From the NCBI RefSeq assembly GCF_040833975.1, contig NZ_CP162130.1, positions 186,001 to 250,000 on the forward strand: a DNA stretch of 64,000 nucleotides, read 5' to 3'. Every line of letters begins with the position of its first letter. The first letter of the stretch is position 1. Under the pieces are notes generated by a model. That model saw only the letters and a program-made list of their open reading frames with translations. It searched no databases and was not told the origin of the DNA. Shown in pieces: positions 8,834 through 18,415 of the stretch. This DNA comes from Leptospira sp. WS92.C1. GTDB lineage: Bacteria; Spirochaetota; Leptospiria; Leptospirales; Leptospiraceae. The position numbers and the translations under genes were made by a program.

Positions 8834-10879
8834 ATGGCAAAGAAGAAAAACGAAGCGGAAAAATCCCTTTCCGCGAAAGAAGCTAAGCAAGAAATAGCCA
8901 AGCTTTCAAACGAGATTCGCCAACACCAACATCTGTATTACGTAAAAAACAAAGCGAAAATTTCAGATTTCGAATTCGATAAGCTTTTTCGCAGACTTCA
9001 GGATTTAGAGGAATTATTTCCACAGTTCAAGGATCCCGCGAGTCCGACTCTGGTGGTGGGCTCGGATCTGGATAAGGACTTTGAAAAATTCCAACACAAA
9101 CTCCCCGTTCTTTCTCTCATCAACACTTACAACGACGAAGAACTTTTGGATTGGGTCAACAAAACGGATCCGGAAGGAATTTATTCGGTAGAATGGAAGA
9201 TCGACGGGGCATCGATCGTGTTATATTATGAAAATGGAATGCTTCAAAACGGAGTCACCCGAGGTTCGGGCGGGATCGGAGACGATGTTACCGATAACAT
9301 CAGAACGATTCGAAACATTCCTCTTCGATTGCCCGAGCCGGTCACTGTTTATCTCCGCGGCGAGGTTTTTATGACCTTCAAAGACTTTGAAGAATACAAC
9401 GAGATTTCTTCGGGAAAGTATGCAAATCCGAGAAATTTATCCGCGGGTTCGATCAAACAAAAGAATTCTTCGGAAACCGCAAAACGTCCCCTTCGAATTT
9501 TTACTTACGACGCGACCTTTCCGGAAGAATCGAAAAAATTCAAAAAACATCAAGATATTCTTTCTAAACTCGATAAACTTACGTTTCCCGTTCCTCCGAA
9601 TACCGTTTTTGTAACCGGATCCAAGATTGCAAAAACCATCAAAGATTTTAAAAAGAAAAAAGAATCTCTCGGGTTTCCCACAGACGGACTTGTGATCAAA
9701 CTCGATGATATCTCCAAAAGGGATGCGCTCGGCTATACGTCTCATTCTCCTCGTTGGGCAAGAGCCTACAAATTTGATGCGGTGTTAAAAGAAAGCAAGA
9801 TCGTAAATATCACATACGCGGTAGGGCGCACCGGAAAAATTACTCCTCGCGCCGAGATTGAACCTGTAAGTTTGGCGGGAACCACTGTCACGTTTGCGAC
9901 CTTGCACAATCAGGATTATATCGACGAGCTAGGGGTTGGCATTGGAGCGATTGTTCGAGTCGCCAAACGAGGCGAGATCATTCCCGCAGTCGAGGAGGTG
10001 GTTACACCCGGTAAGGATGTCTACCAAATTCCGGATCGTTGTCCTTCTTGTAAAACAAAGACGATCAAAAAAGAGAATTTGGTAGACCTGTTTTGCCCCA
10101 ACCCGAATTGTCCCGATCGAGTGAAGAATGGAATCATCTTTTTTTGTCAGAGAAAACAGATGGATATCGAAGGACTCGGAGACAAGCAGATCGAATTTTT
10201 ATACGATCATGATTATGTTCGATCCGTCGCCGATCTATACGATTTAAAAAACAAAAAAGAAACTTTGATGGAAGAAGAAGGTTTTGGAGAAAAGAGTGTT
10301 TCCATCATTCTAAACGGGATCGAAGAATCCAAACAAAAGGATTTTCGTTTTGTTTTACCTTCGATCGGACTTCCTGAAATCGGCCATAAAGTTACGGAGC
10401 TTCTGATCGAACACGGAATCGATTCTATAGATCAGATTCTTGCCATCGCAAAGGACGAGGAAAAGACAGAATCATTATTGGAAATTCCGGGTATCGGTCC
10501 TTCCACAATCATAGCATTTAAAGAAAACTTTTCGGATCAACGAATTCTAAAACTCATCCATCATTTGAAAAAATCCGGTTTGAAGATGAAAGCAGATCCC
10601 GTCAAGGTTGCGGATGAGCAGCCGTTTGAGGGTCAGTCATGGTGTGTTACCGGTTCTTTTGAAAACTTTCAACCTCGAGATAAGGCTATGGATTTGATCG
10701 TATATTACGGTGGAAGAAAGGTAAGCGCGGTAAGTTCTAAAACGACACATTTGCTGGCGGGCCCGGGAGCCGGTTCTAAATTAGAAAAAGCGAATGAATT
10801 GGGAATCACAGTTTATGATGAAACGCAATTTTTAGATTTGCTCAGATCCTTAGGGATCGATTTTAAAAATTCTCTCTGA
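8834..10879 (+). CDS. ligA: NAD-dependent DNA ligase LigA
   Basis: 681 residues, the normal size for bacterial LigA. An N-terminal Ia domain (NAD capture, HQHLYY) precedes the adenylation domain with the nucleophile Lys122 in WKIDGA, then an OB fold, a four-Cys zinc finger (CPSCKTKTIKK through FCPNPNCPDRV), helix-hairpin-helix repeats (LLEIPGIGPSTI) and a C-terminal BRCT domain (WCVTGSFENF). It seals nicks in replication and repair using NAD+. All domains look intact. Confidence 0.98.
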   Translation: MAKKKNEAEKSLSAKEAKQEIAKLSNEIRQHQHLYYVKNKAKISDFEFDKLFRRLQDLEELFPQFKDPASPTLVVGSDLDKDFEKFQHKLPVLSLINTYNDEELLDWVNKTDPEGIYSVEWKIDGASIVLYYENGMLQNGVTRGSGGIGDDVTDNIRTIRNIPLRLPEPVTVYLRGEVFMTFKDFEEYNEISSGKYANPRNLSAGSIKQKNSSETAKRPLRIFTYDATFPEESKKFKKHQDILSKLDKLTFPVPPNTVFVTGSKIAKTIKDFKKKKESLGFPTDGLVIKLDDISKRDALGYTSHSPRWARAYKFDAVLKESKIVNITYAVGRTGKITPRAEIEPVSLAGTTVTFATLHNQDYIDELGVGIGAIVRVAKRGEIIPAVEEVVTPGKDVYQIPDRCPSCKTKTIKKENLVDLFCPNPNCPDRVKNGIIFFCQRKQMDIEGLGDKQIEFLYDHDYVRSVADLYDLKNKKETLMEEEGFGEKSVSIILNGIEESKQKDFRFVLPSIGLPEIGHKVTELLIEHGIDSIDQILAIAKDEEKTESLLEIPGIGPSTIIAFKENFSDQRILKLIHHLKKSGLKMKADPVKVADEQPFEGQSWCVTGSFENFQPRDKAMDLIVYYGGRKVSAVSSKTTHLLAGPGAGSKLEKANELGITVYDETQFLDLLRSLGIDFKNSL

Positions 10880-11233
10880 ACGATTCAAAGATTTTTATTT
10901 GATTAGAAAATTCGAGTTTGTTAGAATTTTAATAAATTTTAATATACTCTCCGATCCTTGACTTACAACTTTTCAAAACCGTATCTCCATTTATTCTAAA
11001 ATCCGATTTCAACCTTGAATTAACAGCGAAAACCAAAAAATTCGAACTCATCTTCTTTGCTCATTTATATTGATTTCGAAATATAAAAACGGATCCTGAT
11101 TGTCGATCGTTTTATAGAACTCATTGATCGAAGGTCCTCGTCGAACCCTTTTCAAAGAAATGAGACAAAATCTAACTTATTTCGGTTTTTCAAAACAGAC
11201 TTTTATCGTTTTTACGACCTGGTTTTGATGAAC

Positions 11234-11244
11234 AATGATTCATT
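11234..11244. promoter_or_regulatory. Candidate operator upstream of the fatty-acid operon
   Basis: AATGATTCATT is a perfect 5-1-5 inverted repeat in the 489-nt gap before the acyl-CoA ligase. A second similar half, GTGAACATTTGTT, lies about 15 nt further on. TetR-type fatty-acid regulators bind short AT-rich palindromes of this kind, but this one matches no specific consensus. The rest of the gap is AT-rich with no other recognisable feature. Confidence 0.25.
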
Positions 11245-11368
11245 ATTTAGTGAACATTTGTTTATTAATTTCAATTTGATTGTTTTTATCAAAAAGAACT
11301 TGATAGGCTCGCTTTCGTTTCTATTCTTTCTGCCGTAAGAGTGAATTTCTTTTTTTTGAGGAACGATT

Positions 11369-13264
11369 TTGAATACTGAATTTCGATATTTATACGACCT
11401 ATTGGAATTTACCGTTAAACGTTTTCCCGAAAAGGAAACTTTTTGTAAACGAACCGATTATGAAATCAAAGGACGAACTTTTTCAACCGTAAAAAATCAG
11501 GTTGATGAAATGACTGCAGGGTTGATTGCGGAAGGAATTACAAATGAAGATAAGATTCTTTATCTTTGTGATGCGAGCACGAATTGGTTTGTGGCGGATT
11601 TATCCATCATCAGTTCGGGTGCTGTTTGTGTTCCCCGAGGAACCGATGTTGTGGATGACGATATTCTTTATATTGTCAATCACTCCGAAAGCCGTTATGC
11701 GATCGTTCAAAAAGATAGAGACAAACAAAGACTGATACAGCTTGCATCAAAAATTCCAGAGATTGAAAAAATATTCGTATTGGAAGACGACAAAGGAGAA
11801 TTAAAATCCGGTTCGGACGGCGCTCTTACTTTGATGCAATCCGGAAGAGAATATCTTAAAAAACAACCGGATGCAATTCGTAAACGATTGAATGAAAAAT
11901 CCCCCGACGAACTTGCAACTCTGATTTATACCTCAGGCACAACGGGCGCCCCAAAAGGTGTGATGCTCAACCAAACCGGATGGATTTCCGCAGTAGATAA
12001 AGTGGTCCGTTTCACTGGGCTTACATCGGAAGATTCGGGTGTGAGTTTACTGCCGCCTTGGCATGCGTTTGAACGTGCGATCGAATATTGTACCGTAGGA
12101 CTCGGAGCCGCATTCTTAGTTTCTAATATTACTTCTCTCAAAGAAGATTTGAGAGATTTTAGACCGACTTTATTTCCTTCCGTTCCCAGAATCTGGGAAT
12201 CTCTTTATAACGGAATTATGACCAAGGTATCCAAAGAGTCCTCGATCAAAAAAAGTCTCTTTTATTTCTTTTTAGAGATAGGAATGATTTGGGCGCATAA
12301 TAAATCCATTGTACTAGGTTATGATTTTCAAATTGAAAAACCGTTCTTTCTGACACAAACAACGAGAAAGTTGATCGCATTCGTTAAATTGATTCTTTTG
12401 TCGCCTCTCAAGTTATGCGCCATTGCTATCTTTTCTTCGGTTCACAAAGCGTTGGGAGGTCGTCTTCGAGTCTCTGTGTCGGCGGGAAGCGCTCTTCCAA
12501 GCGTAGTCGATAAATTCTTATCCGCGATCGGATTGATCGTTTTGGAGGGATATGGAATGACGGAAACTTCTGCCGTTACTTCCGTTCGAAAGCCCGAACG
12601 ACCTTCTCCTGGTACTGTCGGGATTCCTGTGGAGGGATACGAGTATCGATTGAAAGACGAAGCCGGAAATTCGATTCCAAAAGGAAGTTTTCAAAAAGGA
12701 ACTCTTTGGCTGAAATCAAAACAGATTCTTATGGGATATTACAAACGTCCGGAACTCAATAAAGTTGTCTTTGATAAAGACGGTTTTTTTGATACCGGAG
12801 ATATCATGCGAGTCAGCTACCGAGGAGAGCTTTCTTTTGCGGGAAGAGCAAAAGATACGATCGTACTCGCGGGAGGTGAGAATGTGGAACCGGTTCCAAT
12901 CGAAGATCAGCTTCTCAATTCACCTTATATCAATCAGGTAATGGTTACCGGACACGAAAGCAAACATCTTGTTGTTTTAATTGTTCCGGATTTTGATCGA
13001 ATGAGGGCGCAGTTTGACGGACTTCCGGGGGATACGAAAGAATGGAATCGAAATCAAAAGATTCGAGAGGTTTTTAAAAATGAAATCGCATCCAGAATTT
13101 CACGAAAAAAAGGATATAAAGCTTTTGAGCTGGTACCGCAGAACGCTTTTTATATAGTTCCCCGTCCTTTTGACTTGGACAAAGAAATGACCAGAACATT
13201 GAAGATAAAGCGAAATGAAATATTAGATAATTTTAAAGAAGAAATCATGGAGTTAATGAAATAG
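11369..13264 (+). CDS. Long-chain fatty acid--CoA ligase (AMP-forming)
   Basis: A 631-residue ANL-superfamily enzyme. The P-loop-like motif LIYTSGTTGAPKGVMLN (about residues 188-204), LEGYGMTETSAV and FFDTGDIMRVSYRGELSFAGR are the adenylation core motifs, and a C-terminal subdomain Lys lies near TRTLKIKRNE. It activates fatty acids to acyl-CoA via acyl-AMP. Members with this long N-terminal half are usually long-chain ligases. The start is TTG with TGAGGAAC eight bases upstream; no good ATG is nearby. It opens an operon with acyl-CoA dehydrogenase, MaoC and a thiolase-like gene, 1-43 nt apart. Confidence 0.93.
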   Translation: MNTEFRYLYDLLEFTVKRFPEKETFCKRTDYEIKGRTFSTVKNQVDEMTAGLIAEGITNEDKILYLCDASTNWFVADLSIISSGAVCVPRGTDVVDDDILYIVNHSESRYAIVQKDRDKQRLIQLASKIPEIEKIFVLEDDKGELKSGSDGALTLMQSGREYLKKQPDAIRKRLNEKSPDELATLIYTSGTTGAPKGVMLNQTGWISAVDKVVRFTGLTSEDSGVSLLPPWHAFERAIEYCTVGLGAAFLVSNITSLKEDLRDFRPTLFPSVPRIWESLYNGIMTKVSKESSIKKSLFYFFLEIGMIWAHNKSIVLGYDFQIEKPFFLTQTTRKLIAFVKLILLSPLKLCAIAIFSSVHKALGGRLRVSVSAGSALPSVVDKFLSAIGLIVLEGYGMTETSAVTSVRKPERPSPGTVGIPVEGYEYRLKDEAGNSIPKGSFQKGTLWLKSKQILMGYYKRPELNKVVFDKDGFFDTGDIMRVSYRGELSFAGRAKDTIVLAGGENVEPVPIEDQLLNSPYINQVMVTGHESKHLVVLIVPDFDRMRAQFDGLPGDTKEWNRNQKIREVFKNEIASRISRKKGYKAFELVPQNAFYIVPRPFDLDKEMTRTLKIKRNEILDNFKEEIMELMK

Positions 13265-13265
13265 T

Positions 13266-14888
13266 ATGTTATTTTTAAATCCATATTTGGAAAGCGAGGA
13301 TAGAGACTTTTATATTACGGTTAAGGAATTTGCCAAAGAAAAAGCTTTTCCAACCGTGGAACAAAGAGACGAGGATTGTATTTGGGATAGCGAACTCTGG
13401 AAAGAAATGGGCTCCATGGGACTTTTGGGAATTCCACTACCCGAGCAATACGGAGGACAAGGAGGAACTTGTTTTCAGTGTTGTCTCGCACAAGAGGCGT
13501 TTAACGCGGGTTCGCTGGATTCCGGATTCGGACTTTCTTGGGGAGCCCACATGATCATAGGAACTCTTCCGATTTTATTTCAAGGAACGGACGCGCAAAA
13601 GAATAAATATCTTCCGAAACTCGCATCGGGAGAGTGGATCGCCGGTCTTGGGTTGACCGAGCCCGATTCGGGATCCGACGCGGCCGATATGCGAACTTTC
13701 GCCGAAAAAACGCAAGGCGGTTTTATCTTAAACGGAAGTAAGATGTATATTACAAATGGTCCGATTGGCCAGGTGTTTATCATAATGGCAAGAACCACAA
13801 AGTCTCGAGGACCGATGGGTGTTTCCGCTTTTATCGTAGAATCTCATAGGAAAGGCTTTCGAGTATCGAAGGTTCTTAAAAAACTCGGACACAATACTTC
13901 TACAACCGCGGAACTTTCGTTTGAGGATATGTTTGTTCCCGATGAAAATTTATTGGGACCGCTCAATTCGGGTTTTTTAAGAATCGGAAAAGCGACCTTA
14001 GAATGGGAAAGAACCGTGTTAATCGCCGCTTTGATGGGAGGAATGGAGAATGCGGTGGAGAGCTGTCTTCAATATGCCTGGAATCGACATCAATTCGGAA
14101 AGCCAATCTTATCCTTTTTTGCAATAAAAGAAAAGATTGCGAGAACCTGGGTCTATCTGTGCGCAGCACGAAGGTTGATTTATTTCGTAGCACGTAAAAA
14201 AGATTCGGAACCGAAGGTGAGTCTTCCTATGGAAAGCTCCATCGTAAAACTCTACGCTTCCGAAGTATCTGAAGAGATCGCCTCTGACGCGGTGCAGATT
14301 TTTGGCGGGATGGGTTATATGCGGGAAGTTCCGGTGAGCAGACTTTTCAGAGATGTAAAGTTAGGCACCATTGGAGGAGGGACTTCCGAAGTGCAAAGAA
14401 GTATCATTTCCGCGAGTTACGGCGGTTTTGATAAATTTAAGAATATCATTGAAAGTTCGGTTTCCGAAGAAATAAGAAACGAGACGGACAAAAAAACAAA
14501 AGAGACCCCCGTTACCGAATTGGTTTCCAGTCTGGAAAAACTGATTCAGGCCGTGGGAGAACACCCGGGAAGAAAAAAAAGACAATCCACCGAATTCGGT
14601 TTTGCGGATCTTCTTACCTTAACCACGATTTTAAAACTGAGCGTTTGGGATCTCATCGAAAACAGCAATCACTACAAAACTGAGGACAAAGAAAGAGATA
14701 TTCATATTCTTGCATATTATTTAACGGCTCGTTATATACGCGGGATCGTTTATCTCAAAGATTTGGATGCCGACGGAGTCTCTCGATTTTTGCGGGCATT
14801 CGGAAATTTATCGGTGCCTGAAAAAGAAATCGAGAATTGTATCGAATTTCTAAAAGAAGGAATTCTCGGAGCAACTGTTTCCGCTTAA
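13266..14888 (+). CDS. Acyl-CoA dehydrogenase
   Basis: A 540-residue flavoprotein. FAD- and substrate-binding motifs are clear: GLTEPDSGSDAADMRT, KMYITNGPIGQVFIIMARTT, LEWERTVLIAALMGGME, YAWNRHQFGKPI and QIFGGMGYMREVPVSRLFRD. TIGGGTSEVQRSIIS closes the dehydrogenase core near residue 385. About 150 further residues form a helical C-terminal extension, longer than the usual 380-400 residue enzymes. It introduces the alpha-beta double bond in acyl-CoA. The ATG is one base after the ligase stop. The physiological electron acceptor (ETF) is not encoded here. Confidence 0.93.
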   Translation: MLFLNPYLESEDRDFYITVKEFAKEKAFPTVEQRDEDCIWDSELWKEMGSMGLLGIPLPEQYGGQGGTCFQCCLAQEAFNAGSLDSGFGLSWGAHMIIGTLPILFQGTDAQKNKYLPKLASGEWIAGLGLTEPDSGSDAADMRTFAEKTQGGFILNGSKMYITNGPIGQVFIIMARTTKSRGPMGVSAFIVESHRKGFRVSKVLKKLGHNTSTTAELSFEDMFVPDENLLGPLNSGFLRIGKATLEWERTVLIAALMGGMENAVESCLQYAWNRHQFGKPILSFFAIKEKIARTWVYLCAARRLIYFVARKKDSEPKVSLPMESSIVKLYASEVSEEIASDAVQIFGGMGYMREVPVSRLFRDVKLGTIGGGTSEVQRSIISASYGGFDKFKNIIESSVSEEIRNETDKKTKETPVTELVSSLEKLIQAVGEHPGRKKRQSTEFGFADLLTLTTILKLSVWDLIENSNHYKTEDKERDIHILAYYLTARYIRGIVYLKDLDADGVSRFLRAFGNLSVPEKEIENCIEFLKEGILGATVSA

Positions 14889-14908
14889 ATTTACGGAGTA
14901 TTTAAAGA

Positions 14909-15340
14909 ATGTATCAAAAAGGGAAATCCTACAAAGAAATTGAGATCGGAGACAAGGCTAGTTTTTCTAAAACGATCACAGAAACGGATATTTATCTTTT
15001 TGCGGGGATCAGCGGAGACTTCAACCCTCTTCATGTGGATGAAGAATATGCAAAAACCACGGCTTTTGGAACACGGATCGCGCATGGAGGACTGGCTGCT
15101 TCTCTTTTAGCTCCCGTTTTAGGAATGAAACTTCCCGGACTCGGAACCGTGGCTTTGGAAACAATGACCAAGTTTAGAAAACCGGTATTTCCGGGAGATA
15201 CGATCACATGTACAGTTGAGGTAAAGGCAAAGATCGAGAGGATACAAATGGTAGAAATGAAAATTCTCTGGACCAATCAAAAAGGAGAAACGATCGGAAA
15301 GGGAAACTGTAAAGTTCTTCCTCCGGGATCAAATCCCTGA
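14909..15340 (+). CDS. MaoC-like (R)-specific enoyl-CoA hydratase
   Basis: A 143-residue hot-dog fold protein. The hydratase-2 motif lies at residues about 28-55: FAGISGDFNPLHVDEEYA with the Asp/His pair, then RIAHGGLAASLL. Length and motif match PhaJ/MaoC single-domain hydratases that hydrate trans-2-enoyl-CoA to the (R)-3-hydroxyacyl form. It sits directly after the acyl-CoA dehydrogenase, in the logical order for beta-oxidation or a related acyl-modification route. GGAG lies upstream of the ATG. Confidence 0.92.
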   Translation: MYQKGKSYKEIEIGDKASFSKTITETDIYLFAGISGDFNPLHVDEEYAKTTAFGTRIAHGGLAASLLAPVLGMKLPGLGTVALETMTKFRKPVFPGDTITCTVEVKAKIERIQMVEMKILWTNQKGETIGKGNCKVLPPGSNP

Positions 15341-15383
15341 TTAGACCGTATATTCAAAAAATATAATTATTAAAGGCAATGGA

Positions 15384-16907
15384 ATGAATCCTGTTTTACT
15401 TGGCGTTAGCGATTCGATCGCGTCCGATTTTCCGGAAGAATATAAAGAGTGGCCCGGAGAAAAGAAGGTTTTAGAGCATTATAAAAAATCAATTCACGAT
15501 CTTCTCCAATTTTTGGGAATGAAACCGGAAACTCTTCAGGAAACGATTACGGATTTTGTCAGCATCGAACCTGCTTCTTTAGGAAAGTCCGGCTATGGGC
15601 ACAGTGTTCGGATCGCAAATGAACTGGGTTATACCGGATTTCGTTCTCATTTGATCGATCTGGGCGGTGCGAGTGTGACCGGAGCGATCGGACAAGCAAG
15701 AATCATTCTACGATCCGATCCGGAGGCTGTTGTTTTGGTTGCTGCGGCCGACATTCCTAAATCCGCATTCAAACAGGTTTCCGATATGAAACGTCTCAAC
15801 GAGACGGTATGTCATCCGATTTTTGAACTCAACTACGGGGCTACGTTGATCGCTATGTACGGTCTTTTGATGAAACGAACGATGTTTGAAGATGGAATCA
15901 CTCAAAACGATTTGGAAGAGATCACAAAAAAATTCAGATCCAACGCGATTACCAATCCACGGGCTCATGTATATCAACAAGAGATCACTGAAAAACAACT
16001 TCGAAGAACGATCGCGGATCCTTATCCGGCACCTATGATCGCGATCGTTACCGATCACGGTTTTGCGACTCTTCTGATGTCCGAAAAAAAAGCGAAGAAG
16101 CTAAAATCACAGGGAAAATTGAGAAAGGATTTGAATCCGATGTATCTGATCGGAGCCGGTCACGCAGCACATGCGGAATACTTTATGCTTAAGGGAGATT
16201 TTGCAACACCGGCAGGAAGCGCAGGTGAGATCGCGTTTGCTTCCGCGGGAATCGAAAGGGAAGAAATCGATTACGCATGGATCTACGATTGTTTTACGGG
16301 AATGCTGATTCTTCAATCGTCCGAGTATTTTGGAATTTCCAAAAAGAATGCGGCCAACAGTTTGAAAAGAGGAGAGCTGGAATTCAAAAACGGAAAAAAG
16401 ATTAAGATCAACGAGATGGGTGGAATTTTGAATTATCAGGCGGCAATGTCGATTTCTGCCGCAACCGGGCTGATCGATCTTGCGACTCATTATGGATTGT
16501 ATTCTAAAAACGTTCCGAATATCGAAATCAATCGTCCCGCAAAGTCTTTGTTGGGGGGAAACGGAGGAGTGGACAGTATCAACTCGGTCGCAATTTTTTC
16601 TTCCACGCCTTCCAAAACAAAATCAAGAGTGCCTCAGTCAAAAAAACTTTTTCTCAATCAAAACGGAGCCAAGGAAAACGAAACCGGCCTTGTTTATTCT
16701 TCCACCACCGTAAATATGAATCCGGGATCTTTTACAAAAGCCCCTTATTCTTTAGCATTGGTAAAAATGGGGAGCGGAAGATACGTCATGGTAAACGTTT
16801 TTGATTTTCAGGGAGAGCTTTTGAAAACCGACCAATCACTGCAAATCGATCGTTCGAAATTAAAAATTGTGAATGAAAACGGTTTTTTGAAAGGAATTTT
16901 ATCTTGA
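15384..16907 (+). CDS. SCP2-thiolase-like protein, TLP1 type
   Basis: 507 residues: a thiolase fold of about 420 residues plus a C-terminal beta-rich domain (about 430-507, beginning GLVYSSTTVNMNPGSF) like the additional OB-like domain of thiolase-like protein type 1. Where thiolases have the acylated Cys (CASG), this protein reads LGGASVTGAIGQA, with Gly instead. The C-terminal GHP loop is also replaced (LLGGNGGVDSINSVAIF). Claisen thiolysis by the usual mechanism is therefore unlikely. It closes the fatty-acid operon, so it should still bind an acyl-CoA; an aldolase-like or carrier role is possible. Confidence 0.8.
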   Translation: MNPVLLGVSDSIASDFPEEYKEWPGEKKVLEHYKKSIHDLLQFLGMKPETLQETITDFVSIEPASLGKSGYGHSVRIANELGYTGFRSHLIDLGGASVTGAIGQARIILRSDPEAVVLVAAADIPKSAFKQVSDMKRLNETVCHPIFELNYGATLIAMYGLLMKRTMFEDGITQNDLEEITKKFRSNAITNPRAHVYQQEITEKQLRRTIADPYPAPMIAIVTDHGFATLLMSEKKAKKLKSQGKLRKDLNPMYLIGAGHAAHAEYFMLKGDFATPAGSAGEIAFASAGIEREEIDYAWIYDCFTGMLILQSSEYFGISKKNAANSLKRGELEFKNGKKIKINEMGGILNYQAAMSISAATGLIDLATHYGLYSKNVPNIEINRPAKSLLGGNGGVDSINSVAIFSSTPSKTKSRVPQSKKLFLNQNGAKENETGLVYSSTTVNMNPGSFTKAPYSLALVKMGSGRYVMVNVFDFQGELLKTDQSLQIDRSKLKIVNENGFLKGILS

Positions 16908-16989
16908 ATTGAAGGAAATTTTCAAGATGATCAGTCCGTTTATTTTCCAAGATCTTGTAAAATAAAAACTGTATATTAGAAACTTTCCG

Positions 16990-17051
16990 ATCCTAAAATG
17001 GATTTTTGTAGCTTTTATTTTTTAGATAAGGTAAAAAATAAATTTTAGGAT
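16990..17051. other. Nested inverted repeat after the fatty-acid operon
   Basis: The outer arms ATCCTAAAAT and ATTTTAGGAT enclose a second perfect stem, TTATTTTTTA with TAAAAAATAA around a 7-nt loop. It lies 83 nt after the thiolase-like gene and could end that transcript or stabilise its 3' end, though no clean U-tract follows. The rest of the 16908-17226 gap is AT-rich with nothing recognised. Confidence 0.4.
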
Positions 17052-17226
17052 ACTCTTATATGGTTTGTCTTTTACAAATCTTGAGATGAAACAAGCATTT
17101 TAAATTTTTATGCAATCTTTCAGCGATTTTGCCCGTAATTATCGGTTGTTTCTTTTGACGATCCGATTCTATTTTAAATTGAATGAGCTCTACAAGAGAG
17201 GAACCTCTTAGGATTGGTGCGATTTT

Positions 17227-17529
17227 ATGCACATAAAGGCTGAAAACATACAGACCGGTCAGATACGAATCTTTAACGGTTCCGATTTGATTCTGATTCC
17301 TGATTCTTCCAATCCAGAGAAAGGAACTGTGTTTCTTCACGGAAGAAAGGTCGAAAACTGTCTAAATCTCAGAAAATATTCCACTTTTTTTGTCGTGTCC
17401 GATTTTGTCTCTAAAACCGGGTTTCCGGATAAGATCAAATTGCAGGAAATCGGCCCGGACGGATCGATTCTTGAAATATCCGAAAGCAAAATGGATTGTT
17501 ATCGGGTAATGGGAATATTTTTAGAATAA
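17227..17529 (+). CDS. Hypothetical protein, about 100 residues
   Basis: A 100-residue soluble protein with no recognised domain. It is rich in short beta-like stretches (IRIFNGSDLILIPDS, GTVFLHGRKVENCL) and resembles small regulatory or PilZ-like beta domains only in composition. A poor AGGA lies upstream of the ATG. An opposite-strand frame overlaps its first third but looks less protein-like. Moderate chance of being real. Confidence 0.45.
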   Translation: MHIKAENIQTGQIRIFNGSDLILIPDSSNPEKGTVFLHGRKVENCLNLRKYSTFFVVSDFVSKTGFPDKIKLQEIGPDGSILEISESKMDCYRVMGIFLE

Positions 17530-17606
17530 GAATCAGTTTCTGCTGGATGCGAACTTATATAGAAATAGAATCCGTATGCACTATTCTTTTCCCAGGGGAA
17601 TTTAAT

Positions 17607-17837
17607 ATGGTCCAAAAGAAAAAGACCAAAACTCAAAAATCGACTCCCAAAAAAAAACGAACAATCTCCGCATCTCAATCCGTAAAAAAGAACGACGTTC
17701 GACTTTCGGACATGGTCGATTTGGCAGCGGAAGAATTTGTAAAGGCCATTGAAATCATGGCGAAACTTTCCTCCGGTAATAGAACCAAGCTTAAAAACTC
17801 CATCAAAGCTGCGGCCAAGAATATTTTGAAAAATTGA
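17607..17837 (+). CDS. Small Lys-rich hypothetical protein
   Basis: 76 residues. The first 28 are extremely basic (repeated KKK/KTQK blocks, low complexity). The rest is an amphipathic helical region (LSDMVDLAAEEFVKAIEIMA). AGGGGA precedes the ATG by seven bases, a strong ribosome site that fixes the start. The layout, a basic tail plus helical body, suggests a nucleic-acid-associated or phasin-like helical protein, but no family was recognised. Confidence 0.65.
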   Translation: MVQKKKTKTQKSTPKKKRTISASQSVKKNDVRLSDMVDLAAEEFVKAIEIMAKLSSGNRTKLKNSIKAAAKNILKN

Positions 17838-18147
17838 ACTTACATACGGCTAAAATTTCTTTTTTAGCGTTATACGATCTACAAATTCACATTTCTTTTT
17901 CAAGTCGCGAAACGTTGAACATTTTTGAAAAGAAAACGATGTTCAGATGTTTTATTCGATTTCGATTTCGATTTGAAAAAGGGCGTTCCAAGTTACGATT
18001 GTTTCTTAAATTTTCAAAATTTGTGCGCCAATTTTTTTCAAAATGAATTCATATTTTTTATAAAAAATAGAAAAGGATTTTAAAAAGTTTGGAAAAAAAT
18101 TTCCAAAAAGATTCGATTTTTTTTATGAATCATAGTCAATTGTACGT

Positions 18148-18264
18148 ATGGAAAACTTATTTTTAATTACACTCCTATTCTTAATTTTATTTGAGCAGTA
18201 TAAAACCAGGGTTTCTCGGGAACGAATTCCGATTCGGGCTCTAAAACAATACGTTCATCGTTGA
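18148..18264 (+). CDS. Possible 38-residue membrane peptide
   Basis: This frame begins with a strongly hydrophobic stretch (LFLITLLFLILFE) followed by a basic tail. No ribosome-binding site is evident, so it is weakly supported. It lies in the otherwise gene-free stretch between 17838 and 18415. That stretch also has a GC-rich inverted repeat (AACCGGG near 18280 with CCCGGTT near 18302) that could end transcription. Confidence 0.2.
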   Translation: MENLFLITLLFLILFEQYKTRVSRERIPIRALKQYVHR

Positions 18265-18415
18265 TTTTAGAATCATTTCGAACCGGGGTCTTTTTTATGC
18301 TCCCGGTTTTGCGTTCTTAAACCTTCCTTTTTCCGACTCCTCACGCACTTTCGTTTCTTTAGAGAGTTGAAACATTCTCATTCTGTTGGAACCTTGTCTA
18401 AAGACCGAGGAACGC

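Noticed and set aside
11369..16907. Fatty-acid operon as a polyketide or lipid biosynthesis cluster
   Set aside because: No carrier protein or ketosynthase; the order ligase, dehydrogenase, hydratase fits oxidation or acyl modification.
17056..17340. Minus-strand 94-codon frame
   Set aside because: Overlaps the more protein-like plus-strand gene at 17227, no start signal, composition unconvincing.
17834..18046. Plus-strand 70-codon frame starting at TTG
   Set aside because: Low-complexity Phe/Arg-rich sequence from AT-rich spacer; no ribosome site, no recognisable pattern.
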